Shown: positions 34,391-45,936, counted from the stretch's first letter. The stretch is DNA of 64,000 nt from Phlebiopsis flavidoalba (GCA_035772785.1 JAOCPU010000032.1:1-64000), one strand, 5' to 3'. Notes: generated by a model not told the origin, from the sequence alone. Program-made: numbers and translations.

Positions 34391-35211
34391 TTAGACATAA
34401 GAGTCGAGTGTGATATCCTCCGCCACCCTCCTCGCCTCGATCTTCTGTTCCTTCACTCTCTCCGCACGATTGTTGTCAGGTCTCTCTGTTACAAACTTGA
34501 CGTATCCAGGGACAGAGTGCGGGAAGATGCGGGAACTGAGATAAAGCTTAGCGTACTCCCCGCGGGCCCCTGATGCTGCATTACCCATTCAATAATGAGG
34601 ACGATAGACTGACGTTTTGGTACGAGACTCACGTAACACGAGCAGCGCTCTGTCCCGAGCTTGACGGTGAACGTGTGCTCCGTCCCAGAATTGAGATGGA
34701 TATTGATCTTCTCTGAGGGACCTCAATCCGAGGACGGGGACCCTAGGGAACCCACCGAGGGTCACCCATCGACGTAGAACCGCACGGAAGCAGCCTGCTT
34801 CCTTTGTCGTTGATACTTCGCAAGTCTTGGTCGAGGGCTCCAAGGCCAAAGCTGAAAGGTTTTGCCTACGAATTCCCCTGTCTTTGGTTTTGACTAAAGT
34901 GCCCAGGGCCCTCCTGGTGACAAAGAAGGACCACTGGGCCCGAATGTTGACACTGCAAGGAACGTGAGCTCTAGTTATAGTAAGGTCACGTGTTTGGCGT
35001 ACCCGGGCCAATTGGCGTTGTTTCCGTTGCCAGTGATTGCCACATCGTAGGTGGCCGCTCTGGAGCATCTGCGTTTTCCAAAGCTTTAATTGCCCAGGAT
35101 GGGTGTGTGGGGGCGCAGTGTTCACAGGTTTTGTCCGGCGACGAGTCAATGTGACGGTGATAGGAAAGGCATTTTTTTGGTTTTGACGAAACTCACTTCG
35201 AATGTCGCCAT
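34391..35211 (-). CDS. Unidentified multi-exon gene
   Basis: A start MATFE (35,211) is followed by a GT donor at about 35,196 and further coding blocks: YDVAITGNGNNANWPGYAKH, TGEFVGKTFQL, ASVRFYVDG, KINIHLNSGTEHTFTVKLGT and finally GYVKFVTERPDNNRAERVKE...ITLDSYV with TAA at 34,391-34,393. The many alternating polar/hydrophobic strands suggest a beta-sandwich. I do not recognise the family. A TATA box lies about 65 bases upstream. Frames change between blocks, partly by introns and probably partly by indels. No function is proposed. Confidence 0.4.
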
Positions 35212-35272
35212 GATGTGAGAGGGAATAGATGTGTTTTGGACGGATGCGCGTGTACTCATCCCGAGGGTCTGG

Positions 35273-35280
35273 TTTTATAT
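35273..35280 (-). promoter_or_regulatory. TATA box of the gene at 34,391-35,211
   Basis: Minus-strand ATATAAAA lies about 65 bases before the proposed ATG and is followed by CCCTCTCACATC just before it. Confidence 0.5.
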
Positions 35281-36104
35281 GTTTTTCTGTTCAGGTGCGC
35301 CCCATATTTCTGCCAACGCTGTGCCGACGTATCTTTGCCATAAAACAATTCGTTCGCCTGCTCTGTGTCCGCAGAAGCACATTCAGTGCTTTTTTTGCGC
35401 CTATAGTGGAGTACCACCGGTGACAATACGTGTTGCAGACTATGCCGGGGGTATGCATCAGTACAGAGGAGATTCCCGGAACTTCCCGAGTCGCCTGAGC
35501 CACGCGGCTGCAATTGTGCACCGCCATTATTTAAGTTGTAAGCATGAGGGATGGAAAAACGCTGGGCGGAACCGGGTGATTCCAATCCCCCCTCGCGTGC
35601 TATTTGATACTATCCAGTCGTTAGCTGTATGCTGCTTGTGTGACACACTCGCTCTAAAAAAAAGCGTCATACTAAGTCGGGGGATGGTATAACTGTTGAG
35701 AAAAGGAGTCATAAACCTGAAAATATGACCTAAAAATTTTTTTTGTTGGCCTACTCACCGAGGAGATGAACGGACGGGTGATAGACAAGTGTGTTTGAAG
35801 GCATGGTAGTCGACGAGGGTCTATGACTTGCGCATATTTGCGAGACTGAGTTCGATTGTAACTGTGTTGAAGCGCAAGTAGTTTCTTTTGGATGCATTTT
35901 TTCACCGTGGCGGCTGGTGGCACATTCCAGCGTCCACAAATGTAATACACATCAGTGATGCTGCCACGCCGGTTTGTTTCATGATCGTGCCATGTATTCA
36001 GTCGAAATATCGGTATTCAGGAGAGGAGCGCTTACAGTGCAATGTCACCGGCGTGTCTCCTTCGAATATTTGTCTGTATACTTTATGAGCAAATTAAACA
36101 AAGC

Positions 36105-36112
36105 TATATAAG
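36105..36112 (+). promoter_or_regulatory. TATA box of the gene at 36,161
   Basis: TATATAAG lies 50 bases before ATG and is followed by the pyrimidine-rich leader ACTTTTCTCCATCCACTTCG. Confidence 0.6.
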
Positions 36113-36160
36113 CCTGGATGAACTACACTTTTCTCCATCCACTTCGACGATCGAACGACA

Positions 36161-37205
36161 ATGGCCACCAGAAGGCTCACATTCATCACGAGTCCCGATT
36201 CTGGAGTTAGCATCAACACGAACCTGATGCTCACCGTTCGATCCTGTCGATAAACAGGGCTTGTACTCTGATCAGTGTACGTCGCATTGCTTGACTTCAC
36301 GAGGTCGATTGGCACTAAAGCATACACTTCCTCAGTCCCTGTCGCATGGAAGGTAAGCGTGCTATGGTATTAATATTGAACATCCACTCACATGTGAGAC
36401 AATAGCTCCTGAAATTCAACCGCGGGCAGTATGTTGTCTCATGCAAACTAACAATACATCCCCTCACACTGTCCGCAGAATCGCAGGCTGCGACCGTTAC
36501 GTACACTGCGAGGCTGGGAGCCGCGGTTTTGCACAAATTGTGAGCAGCACTGGTGTGAGAGCCAGGTTCATTGGTGATAATTTAGGAGTAGGATTCGGGT
36601 ATCGTGCAAAATCCTCAGTCGTGAGTTTGTCCTTCCTTACCCACATCAGCGATATCCTTACCCTCCTATCACCCGTCTAGCTTTGGTTGAGATGGTGGAA
36701 AGTGAGCAGCTGAATCTTATACGGAACTCTTCTCGAATAACTGACAACGATTCTTGATCAGCTGGGTCAGACAGTAAGTCACGCAGCCTCACGGAATATG
36801 ACGCATGATGACGCGGCTGACAATCGGCATAGACCGTCTTCACAATTGATGCGGACGGGTTCAGTGGGTTTGATGAGCCCGACCCCGAAGCCTGCGCCTG
36901 GCACCGGGTGCGGGTCATCCAAGCGCAGAACGAGAGTGGGTCTAGACAGGACATGAGCATCGGCACGTACTCAGCACAGGAAAAATGACGTGCTGACCAG
37001 TTTCTCTTTAGGTATGATCAACAACGACATATTTGAGCCGCTCTTGGCTTGGCCGATGGATTGCCAACGGTAAGTGCGGAATGAGTGGCGGCGAAGTTCA
37101 CACCTATGGTAAATCTGACTAATTGAGCGGTATGGTCATGTACTCACCCTTGAACAACTGTTGTAGCTTCGGGCCTATGCGTACGGAGGTTACAAGGGTA
37201 GCTAG
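36161..37205 (+). CDS. Unidentified multi-exon gene
   Basis: The start is MATRRLTFITSPDSGVS in a good context (GACAATGGCC) after a TATA box and CT-rich leader. Plus-strand introns with GT-AG ends are visible at about 36,351-36,407 (GTAAGC...ACAATAG), 36,620-36,680, 36,771-36,832 and 37,070-37,166, so strand and gene structure are well supported. Coding blocks include KAYTSSVPVAWK, LLKFNRGQYVVSCKLTIHPL, RFIGDNLGVGFGYRAKSS, FTIDADGFSGFDEPDPEACA and MINNDIFEPLLAWPMD. I do not recognise the family, and no signal peptide or membrane segment is obvious. At least one frame slip exists inside exon 2. The stop at 37,203-37,205 is tentative. Confidence 0.45.
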
Positions 37206-37708
37206 CGCCTGAGGAAAGACTACGACCGTTATACTCATTCGTGGCTGTAGAAACGGCGAATCATCACGGGTGGCTCCGTACACAAGAGCTCGTCGGTTCC
37301 TGGAATCTTGCGCTGTTGAAAGCATCTCCCAGCATCAACACATTCCACCTGTTTGAAGATGCCAATGACGGAGGTCGGCTGCGTCTCGTTCTCAACAAGT
37401 GAACGTTCGTTGTCCGATTCCTGGAGAGTAGTCTTGGGAAACGGTGTGATAGGCTCGCAGATTGTCAGCGGTTCTATGATGTAGTGAATATATGTGGAGA
37501 GGATCCGAATGTTCATGATCAGATCTATTCTCGATACTTGTGGAAATGTTACAATGCTACGGCTACCCACCACATCCACGTGAATGGGTGCATTACTAGC
37601 AAGTGAAATTTGAGAACTGAATGAGACGTACAATACAAAACTGAGGACTTGATGATAACGAAAACGACAAGCATGAAGTGAAAAAAAAAAGTCAGACTGG
37701 GTAGGCGA
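37206..37708. other. Unassigned; one open frame on the minus strand
   Basis: A 132-codon minus-strand frame (37,235-37,633, with ISLASNAPIHVDVVGS) lacks a recognised domain. It may be a coincidence opposite the 3' end of the plus-strand gene. Confidence 0.3.
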
Positions 37709-38550
37709 CTATGGAGACCTGGGTCTTCTATCTGAACGTTTCCCTCTGCGTGGGGAGAGCGAACGATCCGATCGACGTCTGTTCCGTGATTCTCTTTGTA
37801 TATGATGACGATGTTCGCGCCCTGCGTCAGTTGTAGACTAGAGGGCAACGTTAGCAATTACATGTCGGAATTGCGGGGGAACACGTACTGGCCTATCCGC
37901 CCTGCCTGGTATATCTTCACTATGCCCACTCCTACTCTGCAGTTCCTCCTGCAAAACGCTCCTTCTCTTCTTCTCTCGCTTCCACATGAGCTTCCGACAA
38001 CACTTGTCGCACAGAGCACGACCTTTACCAGGGCCGACTTGGTTTCGCCTTCCTCGATGTACGCGAACGGGAGCTCGAGCGTTTTCAGAGGCGGGCGCGG
38101 GTCGTCCGGGTCGATGTTTCGTGGCGAGTGTAAACGAGCAGCGCGTGTTTCCACAGGAGCTTTCGCCTGCCCCCGGAGATGACTTCATCCTCTGTCCGCC
38201 AACGAAGCGCGAAACTGCAGGGGTACGTCGGATGAGATTTAAGCAGAATGAACATAAAGGGCATGGGAGCTCACGTTACCGACAGTTACCGCGACTTATA
38301 GTGCTTCAGATCACATACAGCGTACTCGCGGTATAGACTTGAGTAGTACTTCTGAGCAAGCTTCTCCTCCCACGACTGGTCTGCTTGCTCGTCGTCTTCA
38401 CGCAGAAATCTAAGAGAGGTCGCGTGTTCAGCCATATGCTAGGGTACAAATGACCTATATGTACCTATGCTTTGCCTTCAGAATGTCAAATTCAATCAGC
38501 CCGGATGGATTATTGCTGGTAGAGGGCACTGCAGACCTAGACAGTGACAT
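37709..38550 (-). CDS. FRA10AC1-family nuclear protein (one probable indel)
   Basis: Exon 1 encodes MSLSRSAVPSTSNN and LIEFDILKAKH. A short intron (about 38,414-38,461) is followed by FLREDDEQADQSWEEKLAQK and YYSSLYREYAVCDLKHYKSR. After another intron comes ALRWRTEDEVISG, then LKTLELPFAYIEEGETKSAL and CDKCCRKLMWKREKKRR. This is the FRA10AC1 domain from start to end (DL-YK, LRWRTE-EV-SG-G, F-Y-E-GE-K-ALVK, C-KC--KL). A last intron ends GCTAACGTTGCCCTCTAG, giving an Arg/Ser-rich tail RNRRRSDRSLSPRRGKRSDR and a TAG. FRA10AC1 proteins are nuclear and linked to spliceosomal complexes, and the SR-like tail fits that. A two-base insertion near 38,010 shifts VVLC-DKCC. A CGNxxC zinc-binding block between the middle exons is partly scrambled. 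Confidence 0.8.
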
Positions 38551-38999
38551 TGCAATTGTGCCTGGGGCGAGGGATACAATGATGGGGATTTGAGGTAGGT
38601 CAGAGAGAGAGTCCCTTCGGTAATCTTGATGGGGTAGACTTAAAAGCTGTCTGAACGAGGTCGGGGTGTTCCTGACCGTTAAACAACAGAGACAGGACTT
38701 CTGGCGTCAAGGGGCGGTGAGACGCGAGACCGGCGAATGCCGTACGCTGGTCATTCACGCCACGGAAGACCGGCAGTCTTGTCATAAAATACACTTTGTT
38801 TTTCGAGATTAACTACACAACATCACGTCGTATGCTATTGTCTATCTCTATGGTATGATGCAGCCGGGTCGTTTTCTAGAACGGCGGATATCTAGTGGCA
38901 AAGTATTGGTTACAACACCATCTACTGATTCGCTAGTATACATGTCAATTGGGGTGTTATGGCGAGAAGATATTTATGACATACGTTGGCTTGATCAAT
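38551..38999. other. Intergenic between FRA10AC1 and the quinone oxidoreductase
   Basis: One minus-strand open frame (38,600-38,794) carries no motif. Likely the FRA10AC1 promoter plus the 3' end of the oxidoreductase. Confidence 0.4.
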
Positions 39000-39914
39000 T
39001 TAGAAGGTAACCTTGGCAAGAGTCTCGTGGAACATCTAATGCCCTGGATGGTCGCAATTTCGAGCTCGAGAGGGGTGGGCTGGCGGCTGCCATCGGGGCC
39101 GGTCCGAAAGTACCAGCACCCCAGGCAGATCCTGGATGCGCAAACATGTGAGAAGACGTTTCAAGTGGGCGCAGAACTGGATATATGCGTACCACCGTGG
39201 ACCTCAGTCATGTTGGTCTGCTGAGGGAAGGTGTGGCTGTAGCCGAGGGGAACGTAGATGATGCCATGGTGAGTAAGGGTGGAGATCGCGTTCATGATGG
39301 TGCTCTCTGCAGGAACATCATGAGACGACGACTCGCGGGATGCAATGCCAGGTGTTATTTTTGATAGCTTGTCCTAAACGTACCCTGTCCTCCGCCAGGG
39401 GTACCAGGTCGAAACGTAGGCCGCGGCATACTTGCCCGCAAGCGCACCCTTGGCCGCACAAGCCGCCAGTCTGGTCCCAGAACGCCTTCGTCCGCCGTCA
39501 GCGCGCGTTTGGAACCCGTTTTCGTCTCTACTCACCTTCCACTGCGCGGGGAAGTTACCGTAACGCGTGGGGATACCGAAGATGAAGCCGTCGAACTCGG
39601 GGAGCTGCTCAGGGCTGAGAATAGGGTAGTCGGGCTTGGCGGGGGCGTTGCATGAGGGTGAGGACCTCCTGCGAGAGCGTCTCGGCGATCCTGAGGCGCG
39701 GTGAGGTCACTTCACCGAGGAAGATCGGAGGGGAACGTACTGGTAAATGGTCGCCTGGCCGCCTGCGCCCTCGATGCCTGCCTTGACGGCCTCAGCCACT
39801 GGAACGACCCTTGCGGGGTTAGAGTCGACGCGTTGAGCGTGGTTGCGAAGGGGACTCACTCTTGGCGACGTGGCCGTACATGGAGTAGATGACAATGGCA
39901 ATCTTAGCGGGCAT
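39000..39914 (-). CDS. NAD(P)H:quinone oxidoreductase, type IV (WrbA/flavodoxin-like)
   Basis: These FMN-dependent enzymes reduce quinones by two electrons and protect against quinone redox stress; yeast relatives are Pst2 and Ycp4. Exon 1 reads MPAKIAIVIYSMYGHVAK, the FMN phosphate loop. Next exons read VAEAVKAGIEGAGGQATIYQ, then IAETLSQEVLTLM, KPDYPILSPEQLPEFDGFIF and GIPTRYGNFPAQWK (flavin-binding loop). After an intron come ALAGKYAAAYVST and GG-ESTIMNAISTLTHHG, then YVPLGYSHTFPQQTNMTEVH and GG-SAWGAGTF, and the end TPLELEIATIQG...TLAKVTF with TAA at 39,000-39,002. Five or so short GT-AG introns are visible (for example GTGAGT at 39,859). Minor frame slips occur near 39,380-39,660. The length of about 200 residues is normal for the family. 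Confidence 0.88.
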
Positions 39915-41892
39915 GGTGGATGTAGGTGGGACGAAGGTCGTGGTGGAGGGAAAGAGTGTTGGTGGAGAGGTGACATGCGGAAGAGCGTGCAATATATATA
40001 TAGTGGTGGTGTGAACCATTAGTCAAACGTTCCCGCAAATACTAGTCGCCCGCATTGCTCTGCTGAGTATGCTAGATCCGGGCATCGCAAGGGGTTATTC
40101 CAGAATGATTTGGAATGGGTGGGGAGACAGCAGGGGATGCCAGAGCCGTGACGGTATAAACATATGAGGTCGTCGGTTAAAACGGTTCAGGAACCTGGGG
40201 CGTGCGACGATGTATCCAAATGCAGTTGGCGGGCTATCGTGTCCTTGCGACAGCCCCTAACTAACCATCCTCGTTGCGATAGGGGATGAGCGGGGCAGGG
40301 CGAGCAAGTTCCTCTGGTTATAATGCTGAACACTACACTTGCCCAGTAGGGCGAAACGGTGGTGATGGTGAACGGACAACTGTATAGCCGTGGTAAACGG
40401 CGGCGTGGGATCAATACGATGTTTCACAGGCCACTCCCTCGTCATCGCAGCGGAATTATATCGGTGCTATGCATGCTTTCATACTCAGGACGGTGAGGCT
40501 GAACAGATCTTTCCTCCACGTGCAGTTCTTTTTTTGAAACGCAGTGTCAGACAGTATGACGTGAACGCACATTGATGGTCCTGCAGATTTGGTCACCCAT
40601 GCATGCATATGACCTCAGCAAGCCTGGACAGTTTCTGCATGGGACACTCTTCTGAAAATGACTTGCGCCCATGGGAACTGACGACGAGAAGGTTGCCAGC
40701 CGATTGAGCTGGCTGTCTCGTGTCGATAAACGATAGTGCTCGATGTTCATCGAGTATAATTGGCCTAATAGGAGTTCAAGTTCAGGACATGAGTAGTGTT
40801 TCAACACAAATAACGTTCTTACCGGACTCACGATGTGTCAACCGAGCCCATCCATATATTGATCACGCCTTACTTCAATCGACCCTGCTCTTTACGGAGT
40901 CACTTTGCAACGCACATGGTGGCGTAAACCGTGCACATCTAGGGTAGAGACAATCCGTAGAAATTTGAAACGCGTTCAGCGAGTTCCAATTTGGAGAGTG
41001 TGGGATTAAGACAGTAGAGTGACCTATTGTCTCGAATGCCTGACGCGTTCGGGTGTGGTATCCTGTCTCTTAAAATCCGGGATTATTAACCAACGATAGG
41101 AGCGGTCAGAGGCCTAATGTCATTGAAGCAAGACACGAGACTACCGAGTACCCTGTTGGCTTGTGGCCTTTAATTATAAGTGATTATCCAGTACAAGACC
41201 GACGTGTCGCTCACCAATCCTCATCTAGCGATGTGATTTCGTGTTCACACAGTATCTCCTGGGCTGGTATGCTTCCTAAGACTCACAGCTCTCATAGGGG
41301 GCCTGTGATGACTGAAAGAATTATCTGGGCGAGAAATTCATTCTCAGGCTCATGAGACGATTGACCTGGAAATGTAGTAGATGAAGGTTGTATGGTGGTC
41401 GTGTTCACTGAGAAAATAAAGATTGTACTCGGGATCGTACCACTAACAAGTCATGATCATCGGACTTCCGGGACCGAATTGAGCGAGTCACAGTGCAGAT
41501 TTAGTGGACTGAATCTCGCGACCATCCGAGGTTGAGAGCGCCAGCGTAGAGGAGAGGAAGTTGTGGTCAGTCCTATGCTGTTACTTAGGTAGAGGCGTCG
41601 TTGGGAGAACAGAGACTGCCATCTCTTCCTCCGACTGCAAGTTGAAACTTGGTGAGAGGGACACTTGGGCCCTTGACGGTTGCTGCGCGGATTGTTGTGG
41701 CGTGTTTGTCTCACATTAGCGCGCGTCGGTTGGTTGATGTGGCCTTGCCTCTGCCCCACACTCTCAGAGGTCATTGTCTTCCTCATTTTCCCCCCTTTTC
41801 TACCTTTACTTCCATCCATCCCTTGTACAATCTGCTCTCCCGATCCTAAACACCGACCATTCATACCTGGAGAGCCTACAAATCAATAATTA
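39915..41892. other. Long intergenic stretch
   Basis: Contains the oxidoreductase promoter on the left and, on the right, a pyrimidine-rich leader at about 41,745-41,850 (CTTCCTCATTTTCCCCCCTT) just before the next plus-strand gene. Between 40,050 and 41,640 nothing recognisable was found on either strand. Confidence 0.45.
39992..40002 (-). promoter_or_regulatory. TATA box of the quinone oxidoreductase
   Basis: TATATATATAT-type run about 80 bases upstream of the ATG on the minus strand. Confidence 0.55.
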
Positions 41893-43666
41893 ATGCCACG
41901 TACGGAGCCCACCGTCGTTGACTCGCCACCCTGTCGAGTTACCCGCCCACAAGGCCAATACCGCTCAAACGTACCCAGTCCGCGGCGTCGATATGCTCAC
42001 TCCCGACGCCGCCACGCACACGCAAGCGTAAGCGGTCACGCTCGACGCACTCGCGCGCACAGACCACGGACTCGGACTCGGAGATCGATGAGCGTGAAGA
42101 GGGCGAGTCGGAGGAGGAAGAAAGAGATGCTGAGGCGCAAGGCGGGGGATCGGGGCGCGGTGCTGCTGGGTAGCAAGAAGCGGAAGGTGTCGCAGTTGGA
42201 CATGATTGCAGCAGAGGCTCAGTGGGCAGGCAGTCGAGGTGATGCATTCTGGACGACTGAGGAGACGACGATACTCGGCAAACGGGGGAAAGGGGGCGGA
42301 GGCATCGTCGAAAGACAAAGACAGCAACGGTGACTCGAGAAGGCTCAGAGTCCCCTCAGCGGTCACCGTCGGCCTCGCCACCTGCCCGGTTGCTCAAGCG
42401 GAATCGAACTGGCCTGCTGTCTCCACCACAGTCACGACGACGAAACTCTCCGCGCACAAAGATCTTTGCTGTCCCCCAGCCTGTCCTCGAGGCGCCCTCG
42501 ACACCTGCACGAACAACTGATCGTCCCGTGCGCACGCTTCCTCGCAAGAAGGCTCCTCTTGTTCCCGAACCGGAGCGAGACTCGCCCAACAACCCGTTCC
42601 TTGACTCTGCCAGTTCAAGCAGCATCACGACTCTCGAGAGCGAGGGCGCAGGCGCAAGCTCTAGCGCTGACGTACTGCGGGCACCCAGGAAGCCACACGT
42701 TGAGAAGCCAACAATCACCTATGTCTTGTCAGTCACGTTACCGCATATCTCTCGCGCTGTTCTGACATCGTTTACCATACAGCCGTGGCGTCCGAACAGA
42801 GTTTGCAAACCCACTCTATGATCCCCGCTTCCCCCGAGACAGGCATGCCGCCTCCCGACGAGGCCGACCCGTCCAAGCTCGACCCGCTCGACCCCGACTT
42901 TGAGCCTGACGAGCACTGTCCGCCGCAGCTGCTCTTCCTACTGCTCAACGCAAGACTCGCTCTCTCGCCGTCCCGTCACACCACAGCGCGCGGCAGACCC
43001 GAAGCCCGCAGGCAAGAAGGCCAAGGCGCGCGAGCGCGACAAGAAGAGCGAGTGGGACACTGACGACGACAGACGAGGAGGACAATGCAGACGACGCCGA
43101 GGAGGACTTCGAGCTCCCGTGTACGCCCACACTCCGACGGAGCCCGCGTCTCGCGAAGATTAGGGTCGAGGCGATTAGGGTCGAGGCAGAGCTCAAGATG
43201 CCTGCGAAGGACCGCAGCGACCCCCCGCGAAGCGGGCGTTCGGCCCCCGCGACAAGGCCTCTGTCGACCCCAAGATCCACAAAAGCGTGCTCAGGACGCG
43301 GCGCCCAAGGCGAAGTCCCCCCGCCCCGCTTGCGCCTGCGCCTAAGGGCAAAGCCGCTGCGGTCGCCCGCCCGTGCATCCAAGGCGAAGCCCGTCGCCTC
43401 ACCTGCTCGTTCATCCAAGGCAGACCCTGTTGCTTCACCCGCCCGTGCATCCAAGGCCAAGCCTGCTGCGTCTCCCCGCTCGCGCATCCAAGGCGAAGCC
43501 CGCTGCTTCCCCTGCTCGTGCGCCGAAGGCGAAGCTCGCCGCCCCGCCCGCTCCGGCGCCCAAGACGCGCGAGCGTCCTGCGCCTATCGCAATGGCTCGT
43601 GCCCCCGCGCCTAGGGCCACAAGGGCCCACCCGCGCGAGGACCCAGACGAGAACCCCTTCCTCTAA
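41893..43666 (+). CDS. Basic, repeat-tailed protein, probably nuclear; family not recognised
   Basis: The gene begins MPRTEPTVVDSPPCRV after a long CT-rich leader. N-terminal blocks are rich in Arg, Ser and acidic runs (DSDSEIDEREEGESEEEE). The middle has SPSASPPARLLKRNRTGLLS, RTLPRKKAPLVPEPERD and SPNNPFLDSASSSS, then KPHVEKPTITYVF. An intron (42,728-42,782) joins TYVF to RGVRTEFANPLYDPRFP, which is in frame and looks conserved. Later come an acidic LDPLDPDFEPDEH block and TLRRSPRLAKIRVEAE. The tail holds about five 11-12-residue repeats of the form SPARASKAKPVA, like histone H1 tails, and ends DENPFL with TAA. The repeated NPFL near both halves is curious. At least three frame slips occur. 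Function unknown; a chromatin or cell-cycle role is only a guess. Confidence 0.55.
43360..43560 (+). repeat. Tandem repeats encoding SPARASKAKP units
   Basis: A unit of about 33-36 bases, starting near GCCCGTGCATCCAAGGC, is repeated about five times with substitutions. It codes for the Lys/Ala/Ser/Pro-rich tail of the gene at 41,893-43,666. Confidence 0.75.
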
Positions 43667-44166
43667 GCCCCCGCGCCCACGCCTTAGCTCATCCCGAGCG
43701 TCCCCTCCTTACCCCTGGCATTATCCGTAGTGTACATTCTTCTATTTTTTGCGACACTCTATCACTCATCCCGCCCATGCGACACCCCTTCCACCCCATC
43801 CGCGCCCCTGCTCCGCTTTGCCATGAACACCGAAATGTCATTTCTTGCTTGTACCTGACCGAAACGTGTGTCCGGGTCAGTCGGCTCTGTATCTACGTGC
43901 CTCTTGCGTTGCGTTTCTTTGCGGTGTGGCCATCCTTCGTAGTCGTTCTGGCGGAAGTTTTGTATGTTCGACCATGTATATATCATTTGAAATGAGAAGA
44001 AGAGAATTTAAACCATGAACTGCGTGTGAAGTCCAGTGAAGATCGGATATGTTAGGCGTGGCCAGGACGACTCATTTTCTTGACCCCTGGGTTTATCGCT
44101 GAAACTTTGAGACCACAATCACAGCAACGAGATTCAGAAAATACACACAATCTCGAACGCCTTTAC
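43667..44166. other. Intergenic, convergent 3' ends
   Basis: Lies between a plus-strand gene and a minus-strand F-box gene. No gene was seen. Confidence 0.45.
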
Positions 44167-45725
44167 CTACTTAGCAGACCAAGCCACCAGCAACTTGCCC
44201 CCCTCAAACCACCACCAGAACTTCTTCTTGTGCTTCACCGAACGCTGACGCACAGCACATCTGCAGCCTCCCGCCCCCAATTCGTGCCCCGCAAATACGC
44301 CCGAAAGAGCCCCAACAGCCTCCGCGCGGCCCTGAGATCCATCTGCAGGACCCGCGCCATCGAGACGCGTCCAGCACCGCCGCGCGCACCGCGAGCCGCT
44401 CGACGCGCACGGAACAGCGTGCGGCCGCGGTCCAGTGCGGCCCGGGCACAGCGCGGCGTCGAGCGCACGCCAGGCGCCGTCGCCCCGGGGCGCGCGGGCA
44501 TGCGGGCGTGTGCGCGAAGCAGAGGTGGAGCAGGGGGCGGGCACGGGAGCTTGGGGTTTGGAGAGGAGGGCGGTGAGCTGGGCGAGCGCATGGGGGATGT
44601 GGCAGCGGGAGGAGGAGGTTGAGCGAGGCGAGGTTGTTGCATTCGGAGAGAATAGGCGGTACTGTGGATACCGAGTTATTAGTAGAGGCAGTGCGCGCGC
44701 TGGCGTGCGGGGACGTACGTGTTGCAAGGGCTGCGTCGCTCGCGGCGGAGGGCTCCCATGTGAGCCAGAGGTTCGCGGAGCGAGTCGCCCGCGGCGCGGT
44801 TCTAGCAGCGCGCCACCGCGTTCGCTGTCTCGCAAAGCAGGGGGACGGACGGGCGCGATGAACGTCCGGCGCAGCGTCGCGACGAGCCCGGAGCGCGCGA
44901 TCCCAGCCGATGAAGACTCAGCCGTGCGGGGCGTCGCACGCATCCCACCGGGTGTCTACGTGTATATTGAAAACCTCGAGGCCGCGGCCCTGCCAGACGG
45001 GCGGGACGGGGGGCTCTTGATTGCGTCGTCGATGTCCGCGTCGGACCAGCCGAGTTTTCCACAGCTTCAGGGACTCGATGCCGGGGCAGCTCGCAGAGGA
45101 TGCGCTGGAGGTCGTAGGGCGAGCGGAAAGTGACCGTGTCGAGATAGAGGTGCTTCACCGACGAAACTTGGTGCAATGTGCTGTCAAAGCCGGACCCGTA
45201 CGTGGCAAATTAAAACAGCGCCCTCTATGATGACGCAGGTTCCTCAGCTGAGGAAGAAACGCGCTCTCCCAGCGAAATTACCTCCGTTCACCCATATCCC
45301 CGCCTTGCAAGCACAATAGGAGCTCCTCGACAGCCTCTGCCAGATCCGGACGCGTGGCCAGCAATTCGTGCCCAGCGCGTTTCCATCCGCGGTCTACGCG
45401 ACGAACCTCGATGTTGCGGAATGAGGTGAAACTGGCTCCGCGGTGTCCACGCACGGCACACGACGTGCGCACGCGCGCAGTGTCGGAGTGACCAGGATAC
45501 TCGGCGCGCGTTGTGTGCGGTACTGGCTCCGAGTTGCGGGCGGCCGCGACGCTCAGTCAGATGATGCGCTCGCATATGGCGATCGGGATCGTTCGACGTC
45601 GGTGAGGGCTTTGTGCTGGCAGTATTCTGAGTGTGCGTAGGGTGTCTAAGGGAAAGGGAGACGTACGATGCATTGGCCGGAGGTGCCCTCGTTCGACTCA
45701 TGTTTGCACAAGATCCCGCGCACAA
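44167..45725 (-). pseudogene. F-box/LRR-like gene (copy 3)
   Basis: On the minus strand an F-box occurs at about 45,605-45,425: IAICERIIW-like sequence, then ARAHVVCRAWTPRSQFHLI, where the core CRAWTPRSQF is shared with copies 2 and 4. It continues with SSVKHLYLDTVTFRSPYDLQ and RILCELPGIESLKLWKT (after correcting a slip), a leucine-rich repeat like those of agaricomycete F-box families, and a long C-terminal part ending near 44,167 (FGEAQEEVLVVV). The product would be a substrate receptor of an SCF ubiquitin ligase. Frames change several times. It lies in tandem, same strand, with copy 4. Confidence 0.55.
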
Positions 45726-45740
45726 CTGTTGGCTAGAATA

Positions 45741-45894
45741 CCTCTCCCCTTGGTCGCGGTTTTCCCCGCACGCAGGGTCCCGTGAGGCTTCACCTCCAGC
45801 ACCGGCGTCTTCTCCGAGTAAAATATCGTTAATCGGAGTCCATATTGACCAAGTCGTATTTTGGGTGGGTGAGGCGTAGTAAGGCTACGTATTC

Positions 45895-45936
<42 letters not shown>

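Larger units (their letters stand above)
35212..36160. other. Divergent intergenic region
   Basis: Lies between the starts of a minus-strand gene (35,211) and a plus-strand gene (36,161). Short open frames are present, including a minus-strand one starting MPSNTLVYHPSVHLLG followed by GTGAGT near 35,760 that could be a first exon. No family is recognised. Confidence 0.35.

Noticed and set aside
37235..37633. Arrestin-like or DUF3712-like protein on the minus strand
   Set aside because: Alternating hydrophobic strands gave a vague resemblance only; plus-strand introns nearby argue for a gene on the other strand.
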